Source: Boswellia sacra (lineage: Eukaryota; Streptophyta; Magnoliopsida; Sapindales; Burseraceae). Taken from it: DNA of 64,000 bases. The notes below the pieces were generated by a model, which worked only from the letters and a program-made list of their open reading frames with translations, had not been told where the DNA came from and did no database searches. This document shows, piece by piece, positions 12,841 through 24,739 of this stretch. How positions within the stretch are numbered: position 1 is the first letter of the stretch; every line of letters starts with the position of its first letter. The DNA is taken from NCBI GenBank assembly GCA_013180625.2, contig SNVD02013226.1, forward strand, positions 1 to 64,000, written 5' to 3'. Made by a program: the position numbers and the translations under genes.

Positions 12841-14311
12841 GCTAACTTCTGGGGTACTTGTTTAGTATAATCAAGAGTTTTAAATACATTTATATTAGTT
12901 AGCTTGAGAAAAGAAGTATTTTTAGCAAATTTGCATACACGTTTGCAAATCCTTGAGAACAACACTTATGTTAATAATTCACGTAGAGTTAGCAACTCCA
13001 TTGTTTTGTAGTCCTATGGAAGATAAAATCATAGCAGATTTATTCACAGAAGTTGTTTGAGAGAGGATTTCTATGAAAATTATGTTTTTTTCTTTTAACT
13101 AGAAGTTGAACAATGGTTTTAGCGTAAATATCGTGAGCTTTGTTTCATGTGATTGAGAAATTATAATCTTTTTATTGTTTTTAAGGTGTAGAAGCAAGCA
13201 GAAATTTGAAAAATGTTAATCAAGAGCTTATTTGTTTTAAAATTTTATGAAAGATTTGATGATATTTTCGACATGTATGACAACTTTTCCTAGGTACAAA
13301 TGAGTTAAGGTTTCTAGTAAGTAATGTACTATATGATTTCTAGATTTTTTGTAAACAATCTTTTTGATAAGTTAGAAAAGAAAATATATTGTTTTCAGAA
13401 TGAGAAGAATGTGTTCCAAACAGTTTTATATTGTTTATGTTTAGTGTATATTTATATATTCTTCTAAAGGAAAAGATTGATGTGCAGTAATATGTAGCAT
13501 GTTATGATACGGGATTAGGTACGGGTTTTAAGTAAAGGTAAGTGTGTGATCTGCTTATATAATTTAAGAATGTTATGTTATCTTGGCAATGAAGTTAAAG
13601 ATTTCGATAAAATATTTTCTTTATAATGAGTTAAGAAATTATATATTTATTTTACAAGAATGAAGCTTATAAAGAAAATTTGAGAAGAAATAGTTTTTTA
13701 TATGTTTTCCTAGAAAGAAAAGTATACTTTTCTTTTGTAAGTGATTAAATATCATGATACTTTAAAAGAAAGTTTTATTCAAGAAATGAGTTTCTAAAAA
13801 GAAAGGAATAAGTATTTTATGTTATAAAATTATATCCGCTCACTGTGCCTCTAGCTCACTCTTTTTCTATTCTTTTCCCACTACAGGCTTGGTGCTAAGC
13901 TGTCTCTAACGTTATGGAAGACCACACGATGTATAGCAAGTTTTTATTCATTAAAAGTATTTCATTTTTATTTATCATAGTATAACTTTATCTTTTAAGT
14001 TTGTCGAGTATGAGATTAAATTTATCATTTAGTATGATTTTGATTTAAGTATGTGAAGAGTTTGAGACCTAGTGATATCATTTTAGACAACTGTTGTGAT
14101 TGCTGAGGACAAGAGTCCTAGAAGAAGATGAGTTGAGCAAAATAGTTTTGAAATTGTTCTTGAAAGAATTTACAGGTTGGTTAAATTAGTAAAAACAGAA
14201 GAAACTCTGTCGGGTTTTCATAAATTAAAAAAAAAATACAATAGAGTATTTTTAGAATTTTGTATAAAAGATATAAATTGGAAATACTTTATTATAATTT
14301 TTTTTTATCTA

Positions 14312-14316
14312 AGTAG
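14312..14316. repeat. Left target-site duplication AGTAG of the nested element
   Basis: AGTAG directly precedes the LTR start TGCCACATC at 14317. The same five bases follow the right LTR end at 22677-22681. Confidence 0.9.
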
Positions 14317-15870
14317 TGCCACATCCCAAAATAGGATTATCTCCCAAGTATAAAAGTGTCGAAGTACTAAACCCGGTAAGATCGAGATCAATCCACGAGG
14401 AAGGGAATTTAGCAGTACAAACTATAGAATGAGAGAATAAGATATGAATAATGTAAATAAATAACAAGATTATATTAACAAATAAAATTAAAGATGGTAG
14501 GCGATACTACCGACCATTCAAATGTAAAACAAAAATAAAATGTGATAAAACTATCCATGGAAATAGGAGGTAAAACCTACAATAGCAAATAAAAGAATAA
14601 GTTCATAAACAATAAATAAGAATACTTAAATTACACAAGTAAGAGGAATTAACACAATAATAATGAAAGCTAAGGTTAGGGGATCCGCCCTTGATATATC
14701 AAATAAGCATAGACAACCCAATTATAACTCAATTAGAATCCACACATCAAGGAGGTTCCAATCGAAAGGTATGTCATTTAAGCCTATTTTAGTTATGTGA
14801 ATTATATTTGTTTCATTATCAATATTTATACCACCTCTTATAAATGGGTTCAAATATCTAATGTGCCAATCACCATATGTCTACAATAAATCAAGGTTCC
14901 TAACTAGATTTGTGTCGGTAAGGCAGAACCATATGACATCTAGAAAGGATCCAAGCATTTGATGTACCAAGGATTGTCTACAATGGATCAAGACCTTCAT
15001 TTTACAAGTGGTGTCAAGATTGATTAAGGAAATAAATATAAATCATATAAAATAAATAACAAAAGATTATGATTTTTGAGCACATATTAAAGGGTTAGAC
15101 GATTCTTATTCTCATATCAAGGGTTTCACCTTTTCACCTTAGCAAAAGAGAATTTAGCAAGACATTATATAAGAAAGAAAACAAATTACAAGAAAAAGAA
15201 GATTTATTAATAACATTAAGAGAACAAACATCAGAGAGAAAATACAATAATAAGGTATCCCATCCAAAGCCAAGATGCTCTAACGGGTCACAATGCACCT
15301 CTATTTATAGATACATTTGGGGGCAAAATTGTCAAATACAAAGAGACAATTGTAAACTATCTTGTTGACAATTTGGATCATCATGTGTAATGACTTTGAC
15401 CACCAATTTTGACATCGAATTATTTAGAATTTTGATTACATGTCTTCATAAAAGTTGTACATATTTCTCTCAGCTTTCTAGAACATCTTGATTCATACAA
15501 TTTCGATACGTATATCAAGAGATATGATAAAAATACGAAGGCATGGTTAGGTTAGACTAAAACTGCAGATGGGTTCACTTCAAGCCCATTTTTAGTCCAC
15601 TAAGAGCCCGAATTTGATGATGCTCATGAAACACTATCTTGTAGATAATTTAATCAGCTTTCTAAAAAATTAAAATTTGCACCAGTCTAATCTATAAATA
15701 GAAAGTTATGCCTATTTTATCAAACCTGCAACAAAAACTGAAATTAAGATAAACCTAATTCAAAAAATGCAAAGACTACAAATATGCTTAAGTTGAGGAA
15801 TTCAATGACACTATTAATGCAATATGATAAATTAAGCTCTTGTTAAGCATGCATATTTAAGTGTTCATCA
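14317..15870 (-). repeat. 3' LTR of the nested gypsy element
   Basis: It starts TGCCACATC and ends TAAGTGTTCATCA, and aligns along its length with 21122-22676. The two bases after TG differ from the other copy (TGCC against TGAC). Confidence 0.9.
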
Positions 15871-15905
15871 CAACCCCCAACCAGCTTATTGCTAGTCCCT
15901 AGCAA
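15871..15905 (-). other. Polypurine tract and adjacent palindrome
   Basis: On the minus strand GGTTGGGGGTTG abuts the 3' LTR, a suitable polypurine tract. Next to it lies a perfect inverted repeat, TTGCTAG (15889-15895), spacer TCC, CTAGCAA (15899-15905). Confidence 0.7.
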
Positions 15906-16168
15906 TTAAAGCATTATTATTTAGAAGTGATTTATAGAATTTTACATCCAATGTGGCTATTATTGTACTTTTCTTGATTCTATCCAAATAAACAAACTCT
16001 CAACATTTTTTTAAAAGAATCATGTACCCTTCAGTCAAGATATTAACAAACCTTGTTTTTGTATTCAGTCGACACATGACTATGAAGCTTTTTAGAAAGA
16101 AGTCATATCAGTTCTAATATTTGTTAAGGCTCCTTAGGCAAGGGGCATTCATTCATCATTATTTTTTA

Positions 16169-16169
<1 letters not shown>

Positions 16170-16217
<48 letters not shown>

Positions 16218-16218
16218 G
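16170..16218. repeat. (TTA)n microsatellite
   Basis: About 16 uninterrupted TTA units within the element interior. Confidence 0.9.
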
Positions 16219-16232
16219 AAATAATGCATCTT

Positions 16233-16489
16233 TAACCCATGTAGCGAGCCTTAGGCTAATGACTTCCAAACTAGTTGGCCTTAAGGCATTAGGTATTAAG
16301 GCACCCCTACGAGCTTAACGACTCAGGTTGCCGATGTTTAATTTTTACTTAGAACTTGTGGATAGTGCAATGTTCAATCCCCTTAAGCTTTCTCCTTAAT
16401 CCATGTAACGAGCTTTGGGCCAATAGCTCCCAAACTAGTTGGTCTTACGGTATTAGGTGTTGAGGCACCCCTCGAGCTTAATTGCTTGA
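16233..16489. repeat. Tandem duplication of a non-coding block in the gypsy element
   Basis: Two diverged copies of a roughly 95-bp block (starting near 16233 and 16395) share CCAAACTAGTTGG, ATTAGGT and GAGGCACCCCT. They are 162 bp apart. The block has no coding frame; it lies between the LOG copy and the 3' LTR. Confidence 0.7.
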
Positions 16490-17269
16490 ATTAAGGAGGC
16501 TACGAGACCAAATTTATCCAAAATTGCTTTTTTTTTTCCTTTCTCTTTTGTCTCTTCTTTTTTTTTTTTTTACTTTCCCCTTGTTTTTGTTGTTATCCTA
16601 AGTCAAAAAAAAAAGAACTCAAATATTGCAACATTTCATTTTGCAACCCATAATCATGTATCAAAGTATATATGTGTGTGAAGAAAGATTCATGAATACT
16701 TACTTAATGAGTGCATGAGCAAACGGTTTATTAAATGATAAAGTTGTGAGAGTTCATAGATTTGAATAATTCAAAGTGAAGTGAATAAGACAACCTCATT
16801 ATAAAATTCAAAAATCAAAACTAAATAATATCAAGTGAGCTAAAATGAGTCTTCAAAAGTGTAAAACCAAAACAAAATGACAAATTAGTTAAAATGGGTT
16901 TCAAGAGTTCAAAATGACCCTATTTACTCTGCCATTCTTGACCCAAAATGCGTCTCAAGAGGAATTGATCTCCTTGCACCGCCCTCTGAATCTAATTACT
17001 AACTCGATTCTTTTTTTTTTTGAAAATTGCAAAAAGAAAATATAAGACACACTTAAGTCTACTATCCTTCCCCCCCAACTAAATGAAACATTGTCCTCAA
17101 TGTTTAAATGTAGAGAGATAAAGTACAGGAGACATTACCTAAAGCTTCAATTATTCAAAAGAGACAACCTGAAAGACACGTAAAAGACACGTAAAATAAA
17201 ATCCTACAAATAAAATAAAAGACAAGAAAAATTAAACGGAGATACAGATCCAATTTACACTTTTTGTTT

Positions 17270-17878
17270 TGTCCCATTGACCAATTCATTTGAGTTATAG
17301 CTGGGTCAGGTTCATACTTGAATGCTTGTAATTTGTTAAGTAATTCACTAGCAGTAGTGGTAGAAACAAGGATCTATCGCACCAAATAAGGGATAAAATT
17401 CTGTTCTACAGCTGCATAACAAAACTTATCAAAGGATTAAAGAAATTTTTAACATTCAACAAACCTATGGGTTTTTTATACAGATTTAGTTGGGCCCAAG
17501 AGGCAATTTAAAAAATTTCTTTGAGAGTGCCAAAGCCACCTGGTAAAGCAATAAAGGCATCCGAATTGATAAGCATATATGTCATGCGTTCATGCATAGA
17601 GGAGACCTGTAACTCCTGCCCAACCATTTTTCTAATGATATTTTCTACAGCCAAAGCTTTAGGAATAACACCCAAAACTTGAATGCCTCCTACGAGTGCA
17701 GTTGTTGACACACAACCCATTAACCCGAGGCTACCTTCCCCATAAACCACATTAATCTTTCTTTCACTAATAACCTATCAAGATAATTTGCTACTGCTAC
17801 AAACTCTTCACTTTTTTCAGGTCGAGATCCACAAAATACATATATCTTTTGGATTCGATGTTTTGAGGTTCCCTCCAT
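17270..17878 (-). pseudogene. LOG: Captured intronless LOG-like gene (cytokinin riboside 5'-monophosphate phosphoribohydrolase), broken
   Basis: LOG enzymes release active cytokinin bases from their riboside monophosphates in the cytosol. From an ATG at 17876-17878 the minus strand covers the family end to end: an N-terminal IYVFCGSRP block, VVYGEGSLGLMG, VLGVIPKAL, SSMHERMTYM, then DAFIALPGGFGT near 17517-17560, and a C-terminal WAQL...KPIGLLNV and TASELL block. Family proteins are about 200-215 residues, which matches the span. Plant LOG genes normally have several introns; none is visible here, so it looks like a copied mRNA. It is broken by a frame change near 17753, a TAA at 17508-17510 and another frame change near 17410. 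It lies in the same orientation as gag, inside the gypsy element. Confidence 0.82.
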
Positions 17879-18609
17879 GTGAATGCAACTCTCTAACTAT
17901 ATGTGTAAAGTGAAGAACAAGAGATGTCATATTTATGGAGTATAAAAAGGTATTCTAATGATGACATCTATATAGGTAGCTTGGCTGTTTGTTGAAAAAG
18001 TTTCACAATAAAACATAGAAATTAAAAAAAAAATGATAGAAATAAGATAAAATAAATGCACAAGTCAATCGAAAGATATAAATTCAAAAACGACAGCTAT
18101 AAGGCATAAAAATTTAAAAATGATAGCATACATGCATATGTACAGGTAGTTGTGACTATGGCTCACATCTTCCTCTGGTTGTACGTTTAGAAACCGCTTA
18201 AACACCTTTTATGAGTTAGGGATATGCTTCCCATGTAGTTTTCTTATAAACTGGCAAACAGAATCGTTTTGAGTCAAATTCCTGAGACTGTAATGTGCCT
18301 GCTCTTCTCAAAATTGTGTCCATAGTTTCAAAATTTCACACTGCACAATTCTACAAGAGTGCGTCTCAAGAGTCAATTGGATATTATCCAAAGACTCCCT
18401 ATTCTGTCCTTTCTTAATGAATTGTAGCTTATCCTCTCGACTGTTAGACAAATATTCCAAGGAGCGGCAACGCCGGTTACAAGTTCATGTTGTACATTTG
18501 CGACAAACTTGTAACCTTTTCGCTCTTCACGTTTTGGAATAAGAGCTTTTTCCCAAACCTAGCATGTGAGAAACAAGATCATCTGAAAATTCACAAGAAA
18601 ATCAAACCT

Positions 18610-18760
18610 TGGTTTAAATTAACCATTTTAAATCAGCAGGAATACCCCTGCGCATCAAAATCCTTAGTCTTTCTACCCGAGCTTTGTAAATTTTAAGCAA
18701 ATCATTTTGAGGAGGAGAGGAAAAACGTCTGTGCAGATTTGAGAGAATGGTATCCATGTG
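18610..18760 (-). other. Short open stretch of unknown origin in the gypsy element
   Basis: From an ATG at about 18758 the minus strand is open for about 48 codons (starting MDTILSNLHRRF, with KARVERLRILMRRG). It lies between gag and the LOG copy. It is basic and not recognised; it may be a second captured fragment or chance. The rest of 17880-19200 shows no supported coding. Confidence 0.25.
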
Positions 18761-19210
18761 AAGAAAATGAGACAGACGAAAAGAAAATGAATGCAGGGTG
18801 AGCAACAATTTTTAGGGACTGAAAAACCGACTTTATAAGTCACGTAGTACTGTATCCGCTGCTTGACTGGGAAATAAAAACACACAATAAAAGCACATAA
18901 AATAAAATAAAAACAAACTACAAATGATAGCAAAAATCAAGAGTAAAAATAAAAATGAAAATATGGCACAAACAAATAAAATTTGATCGATCGTGATAAA
19001 AAAAGGCCAAAAGAAGAATCTCTTCAGAAGTAATTTACCATGGTCAAAAATATGTCATTGAGGTGGTACCTCTTTTTTTCCTTTATTTATGAGAATGGAA
19101 GAGATTACCATTGCCTTAGTTTGTTTGTCCTTGAAGCATGCATTCCTTAGTGTGGATGTTTCTTCCTACCTTTTTTTAAAACATGGCTCCCAACTCTTAA
19201 TCTCCTTCAC

Positions 19211-20921
19211 CTATACAAAATAAAGTAATAAAAATTCTTTGGAAGTAATGGGCTCTAGTAGCATACTTGGTTCAAATGAACTGGTTAAACTGATTTCTGA
19301 AGGACTTAAAAAATTCCCATTTTGAATATAGTCCTCCACATTAGTTTTAATCCTATTAACTTCCTCATTTTCATCATGCTTGAAAAATTCATTAATGTCA
19401 AAATTTTGGTTAAGTTCCTTTGCATGATGAAATGAGGGCATAAGTGAGGATTCGGTCTTTTCCTTGTTAGGTGTAGGTTTATTAACCTCTTCCGTACCCT
19501 TTGGGATTGATTCATCATCTTTCTCATAAGGGTTAAGAACACGTTCTTTATCAGCCTTACCATTGTGAAAAGTAGTGGCCAAATCTTTGTCCAGATGTTG
19601 GCCACTTGAATTACTCACATGTGGATTAATGAGGTTTGGCTCTAGTTAAGATGGAAACTCACCTTTCTCATGAGTACTTAGTGAAAATGCAATTTTTTCA
19701 AGAGCATCATTCAAGTTTGTCATTGTCTGAACAGTTTGACTATTAAAAGCCCCTTGCTTTGCAATGAATGAATCTAATGTTTCTTCAAGATCCTCATAAG
19801 GTGCATGATCATGAGATTTTTAAAAATTTTGATATGATTGAAAGGGAGGTTGGGAAGATTGCGCATTGTTATTATTCCTCCAATCAAAACTAAAGTGATT
19901 TTTCCATCCAAACTTACAGTTTTGTGAGTAAGGATTAGGATTTGACCTTTGAAAAGTATTCAAGGCATTGGCTTGTTCATGGAGACATTCTCTGAAGGTA
20001 GGCAAAGTGGGGCACTCATCAGTAGAATGGTCATTATCATTACAAATATGACAGATAATTTCTTATATAGAATTCAATTGACCACTTTTTTTTTATTTCT
20101 AAAGCCTCGACTTTTCTATCTAGGGATGCATATTTGGCTTGAAAGTCATGATCTTCACTAAGGTTGTAAATGTGTCTACTTGATGTCGAGGGTGGTGCTT
20201 TGCTTGGTACCTCATAGGTGCCAGCAGTGTCTCAATTTTGGGCTTTGTCTGCTAATGAATCTAGGTAGTTAATTGCTTCATCAAGATCTTTATCTCCAAA
20301 TTGTTCGTTAAATATTAGATCTACTAGTTGCCTATCTTGAGGTGTTAACCCTTCATAGAAGTGTGCAACTATTCTCCAAGTTTCAAAACCATGGTGAGGA
20401 CAGGTATTATGTAATTATTTATTCCTATCTCAACATTGGTTAAAGGTTTATCCTTGTTTTTGAGTGAAAGTGGTGATTTGTCTTTTAAGAGAATTTGTTC
20501 TATGGGTAGGAAAATTTTTTTTCAAAAATTATTGTTCCATCTCATCTCATGAGCTTATGGAACTTGACCTCAAATTTTGTAGCCATGTTCTAGCTTTATC
20601 TTTTAAAGAAAAAGGAAAAAGCTTTAACCTAATGGTGTTTATGCTACAATTTGGGTCACTGTAGGAGTTACACACCTCTTCAAAGATTTTTAAGTGTGAA
20701 TATGGGTTCTTCATATCAAGGCTATGAAAGGTGGGTAAAAGTCGAACGAAACTTAGTTTGAAATTGAAATGGATTGCATCAAGAGGAGAAACTACACAAG
20801 ATGGTGCACTAGTCCTTACCGGATTCATGTAATCTCTGAGGGTTCTTAGTTGGTTTTGGTCATTTTGTTGGGAACAATTATCCTCTTCATCTGTAAACCT
20901 TTTCACTTGATTATCGGCCAT
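19211..20921 (-). pseudogene. Ty3/gypsy gag, Athila/Tat-like, interrupted
   Basis: The gag start is an ATG at 20919-20921 (MADNQVKRFTDEEDN). The first 124 residues are open and hold the retrotransposon gag core (LLPTFHSLD, FEEVCNSY, LFPFSLKDKARTWL). Downstream pieces in other frames continue the same protein: an Asn/Gln-rich block around 19820-20005 (GWKNHFSFDWRNNNN) and an acidic C-terminal piece at 19211-19618. The stops between them make this a remnant. No pol follows. Confidence 0.85.
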
Positions 20922-21094
20922 GTTTTCTAAGGAAGATGATGTTTTCGTAACAAATCTACTACTAGATGTTCATGACCAAATTTTCATGCAAATTTGAAAG
21001 AGAAAAGAAAAGAAAAGATAAACACACAACAAAAAAAAAATTAAGATCTAAAATGAGAAAAGAGAATACTTACAATTTTGCACGACAAATTTTA

Positions 21095-21115
21095 CCTTCG
21101 CCAGCAATAGTGTCA
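21095..21115 (-). other. Degenerate primer-binding site, tRNA-Asp type
   Basis: Seven bases inside the right LTR the minus strand reads TGACACTATTGCTGGCGAAG. This resembles the Athila/Tat primer site TGGCGCCGTTGCCGGGGA, complementary to tRNA-Asp, with about six changes. Most of the differences are G or C replaced by A or T. Confidence 0.65.
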
Positions 21116-21121
21116 AAAACT

Positions 21122-22676
21122 TGACACATCTGAAAATAGGATTATCTCTCAAGTATAGGAGTGTCGAAGTAATAAACCCGTTAAGACCGGGGTCAATCCA
21201 CGAGGAAGGGAATTTGGCGGGACAAACTATAGAATGAGAGAATAAGATATGAATAATGTGAATAAATAACAAAATTATTTTAACAAATAAAATTAAAGAT
21301 AGCAGGCAGTACTACCGACCATTCTAATGTAAAACAAAAATAAAAGGTGATAAAACCAACTATGAAAATATGAAGAAAAACCTACCACAGCAAATAAAAG
21401 AATAAGTTCATAAACAATAAACAAGAATACTTAAATTACAAAAGTAAGAGGAATTAATACAATAATAATGAAAGCTAAGGTTAGGGAATCTGCCCTTGAT
21501 ATATCAAACAAGCATAGACAATCCAATTATAACTCAATTGGAATCCACACATTAAGGAGGTCCCAATCGAAAGGTATGTCATTTAAGCCCATTTTAGTTA
21601 TATGAATTATATTTGTTTCATTATCAATATTTATACCACCTCTTATAAATGGGTTCAAGCATCCAATGTGCCAATCACCATATGTCTACAACAAATCAAG
21701 GTTTCTAACTAGACTTGAGTCGGTAAGGTAGAAACATATGACATCTACAAAGAATCCAAGCATTTGATGTGCCAAGGATTGTCTACAATGGATCAAGACC
21801 TTCACTTTACAAGTGGTGTCAAGATTGATTAGGGAAATAAATATAAATCATATAAAATAAATAACAAAAGATTATGATTTTTGAGCACATATTAAAGGGT
21901 TAGAGGATCCTTATTCTCATATCAAGAGTTTCACCCTTTCACTTTAACAAAAGAGAATTTGGTAAGACATTATAAAAGAAAGAAAATAAATTACAAGAAA
22001 AAGAAGATTTATTAATAACATTAAGAGAACAAACACAAGAGAGAAAATACAATAATAAGAGATCCTAGCCAAAGCCAAGATGTCCTAATGGGTCACAACG
22101 CATCTCTATTTATAGAAACATTCGGGGGCAAAAATGTCAAATTACAAAGGAACAATTGTAAAATATCTTGTTGACAATTTGGATCATCATGTGCACCGAT
22201 TTTGACCATCAATTTTGACACCGAATTATTTATAATTTTGATCACATATCTTCATGAAAGTTGTAGATATTTCTCTCAACTTTGTAGAACATATTGATTC
22301 ATATGATTTGGATATGTATATCAAGAGATATGATCAAAATACGGAGGCATAGTCAGGCTGAACCGAAACTGCAGATGAGTTCACTTCAAGCCCATTTTTG
22401 GTCCACTAAGAGCCTGAATTTGATGATGCTTATGAAATACAATCTTGTAGATAATTTAATCAGATTTTCAACAAATCAAGATTTGCACCATTCTGATCTA
22501 TAAATAGAAAGTTATACCTATTTTACCAAACCTACAACAAAAACCGAAATTAAGATAAAGCTAATTCAAAAGATGCAAATACTACAAATATGCTTAAGTT
22601 GAGGAATTTATTGACACTATTAATACAATATGATGAATTAAGCTCTTAGTAAGCATACATATTTAAGTGTTCATCA
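21122..22676 (-). repeat. 5' LTR of the nested gypsy element
   Basis: It starts TGACACATC and ends TAAGTGTTCATCA, followed by the AGTAG target-site copy. Confidence 0.9.
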
Positions 22677-22785
22677 AGTAGCTCAGCAGAAGGGTAGCGA
22701 GTTAGTTGTTTGAAAAGTTGTTCTCTTAGCAAATAGTTTTAGGCATGATTCGCTCGTGGAGTTAAGGGAGGGTCATGTCATTATG

Positions 22786-23080
22786 GGATGAAAATATTTA
22801 GATGTTAATTGACATAGTTTATAACAAATTTAATTTTGTTGTAGAAAGACTTTATTAGAAGTTTGACATATTTAAAAAATAAATAATAAAGAAAAGAAAA
22901 GACATCTTATTATTATTCGCTAAACTAAACTAACTATTTCTTATAACAAAAAGATCATGAGAAAAACCTTAGAAGATGGACCCATGTTTTATCCACCATA
23001 GCTTTACTATAATCAATGCAAGATCAGATATTCTTAAGTTATCTTTAACTACTTTTAATAGGTGCTTCAAGACCTCTATA
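22786..23080. other. AT-rich spacer
   Basis: Flank of the solo LTR insertion. Nothing coding is visible. Confidence 0.5.
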
Positions 23081-23219
23081 TATAGAGAGAGTCTGTGGTA
23101 CCCCGGAGGCAATGCCTCTAGGCCAATCAGGGAGCGAGTATTCAGCACGTGCGCTAACGTGGCACTCCTTGATTGGCCCAGAGACATTGCCTTTAGGGTA
23201 TCACAAACCCTCTCCTATA
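23081..23219. repeat. Imperfect hairpin with 54-base arms
   Basis: The left arm (23081-23134) and right arm (23165-23219) are inverted copies: both contain GGCAATG(C/T)CTCT and GGCCAATCA, and begin TATAG and end CTATA. The 30-base loop contains CACGTG. The GC content is far above the surrounding DNA. It could be a small foldback or MITE, or a stem-loop RNA locus; the sequence alone does not decide. Confidence 0.7.
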
Positions 23220-24739
23220 TTGTACTCATGCTATTACATATCTTTGATAATGGGGTCTTAGCTACCACATTAGTTATAACATAACGATTAAATTTTATTT
23301 TTTGAAATTTAAATTATTTTTATAATAAAATAATGATTATAAATATAATTTTTTTAAAAAAATTATAGAATTAATATAAACCATACATATCATGTAATAG
23401 TAAAATTTTTATATAATTATAAGTTCATAAACAAATTTAAATATTTGTAATTTCAAGTTCAGTCTATTGTACAATTTATTTATGATAACCTAGAGTCAAT
23501 TAGAAATAATGATTCCAACATAATTATTTGTACAAATATTTTTAATTATTATTTTATTTTTATAACAATAATTATTTTTAAATAATAATAACAAAATGAT
23601 AACATAATAAATTTATTTTTTATAAAATTTAAATTATAATATTTTAAAATGAGTGTTTTCTAGCTTATTCTTCTTCTCAAAAAAAGTTTTCACAAAAAAT
23701 AATAATAACAACAAAATTTGCGGAATTTTTTCTGCCTATTTGAAAATGATCGAAATAATACATTTATGTTTATTTTTAGAATAGTGATATAAAAATGAGA
23801 GATTCTGCTCAATCCCTACATTTTTTCTCACTAGATTTTATTTTTAAATACAAAGCATTAAAAATTTTAAATTAATCATATTTTCTCATTAAACAATTAA
23901 TTCCCAAATTGCCTTTTAATTTTATATTTTAGCTTTTATTAATATCCTCTTAAATTATTTAAAGTCCTAAATAAAGATTTCATTAGTTTGTAAAGAGTTT
24001 TGGGTATCTGTTATGAACCAGTTAATTTCTTATTAGAGGCATAATGTCTAAGGGAGAATTGATTTTGATCTAGTATAGAATTTCACATTTTAGGAAGCAA
24101 AAACTGATTTGATATTACCTTTGATGCATATAAAAACTTTTAGTTCTCTTCTAGTTGGCGCTGCAAATTGAAACTCCCGAAATGCAGGATATAGTGTTAT
24201 TGGTCACATACCTTATTAGGATTTCTGTTACAAACTTTAATTGAATTTCTTTGCTTCCTAATTATTTGAGAAGTAGGCTTTTGCAAAGTTGCATTTTTTT
24301 TATTATTTTTCTTTCTTTGTTGGGACCAAAGAATGGGGTTTACAGTGTTTATGATTTTTGATACAAATATTAGAATCTTTTATGTCATTTTTTAGTAATT
24401 TTATTTAAAGGATTTTAATAAAAAAACCTTAAAATGGGGTTTATAGAGCAAATTGGTGGGGTTAAAGAGTACATTATTACAAAAAATCCTACAACATCGG
24501 ATGCCAGTTAAAAGAGTCCAGCCCACCCAGGCCCACAAAACCCAAATCTCAGACAATATTTCCGAATATTATTCGCCTTGTCCGAGTAAAATAAATGAAA
24601 TCTCCAACGGCTATATCAACGGTTTAAAAATCTTCTGCTTTCCCTCTCCTCACGCTCTCACATGCACTCGCCATAACCAAAGCACCTCTTCAACTACACG
24701 CTCCTTCACCAATATCTCTCTCTCTCTCTCTCTAAAGCA
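23220..24739. other. AT-rich spacer and upstream region of the 24740 gene
   Basis: Highly AT-rich to about 24400. The last 200 bases are pyrimidine-rich and end in a CT microsatellite (24715-24735) just before the ATG, which is a common plant 5' UTR feature. No other gene is visible. Confidence 0.5.

Larger units (their letters stand above)
14317..22676 (-). mobile_element. Non-autonomous Ty3/gypsy (Athila/Tat-like) element with gag only and a captured LOG copy
   Basis: Two direct repeats of about 1555 bp (14317-15870 and 21122-22676) bound a 5.25 kb interior, with AGTAG on each side. The minus strand carries gag and the primer site next to the right LTR, so the element runs right to left. 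The gag text (YMNPVRTSAPS, LFPFSLKDKARTWL) is of the kind found in Athila/Tat gypsy elements. No protease, RT, RNase H or integrase text is visible, so it must have been moved in trans. The LTRs differ by roughly one base in ten over the first 230 bp by eye, so the insertion is not young. It sits inside the solo LTR and is therefore younger than that. Confidence 0.88.
10500..22780 (+). mobile_element. Solo LTR of a long-LTR Ty3/gypsy (Tekay/Del-like) element, split by a nested retroelement
   Basis: The LTR begins TGGGGAAAATTTGCC at 10500 and ends GGAGGGTCATGTCA at 22780. TTATG flanks it on both sides (10495-10499 and 22781-22785). Without the nested insertion it is 3916 bp (10500-14316 plus 22682-22780). 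No coding region of its own is present. Features typical of long chromovirus LTRs are visible: about four degenerate 60-bp units with a core near GCGATGTTAGATCTCGCCAG (about 12630-12840), a pyrimidine-rich block ending CCACTACAGG (about 13860-13890), and an AACTCTGTCGGGTTTTC block (14205-14220). Lineage is inferred from style and length only. Orientation is taken from these blocks. Confidence 0.6.

Noticed and set aside
17066..17080. Second polypurine-like tract (TTGGGGGGGA on the minus strand) in the gypsy element
   Set aside because: It is 1.2 kb from the LTR; the tract at 15871-15883 abuts the LTR and is sufficient. It may be a relic.
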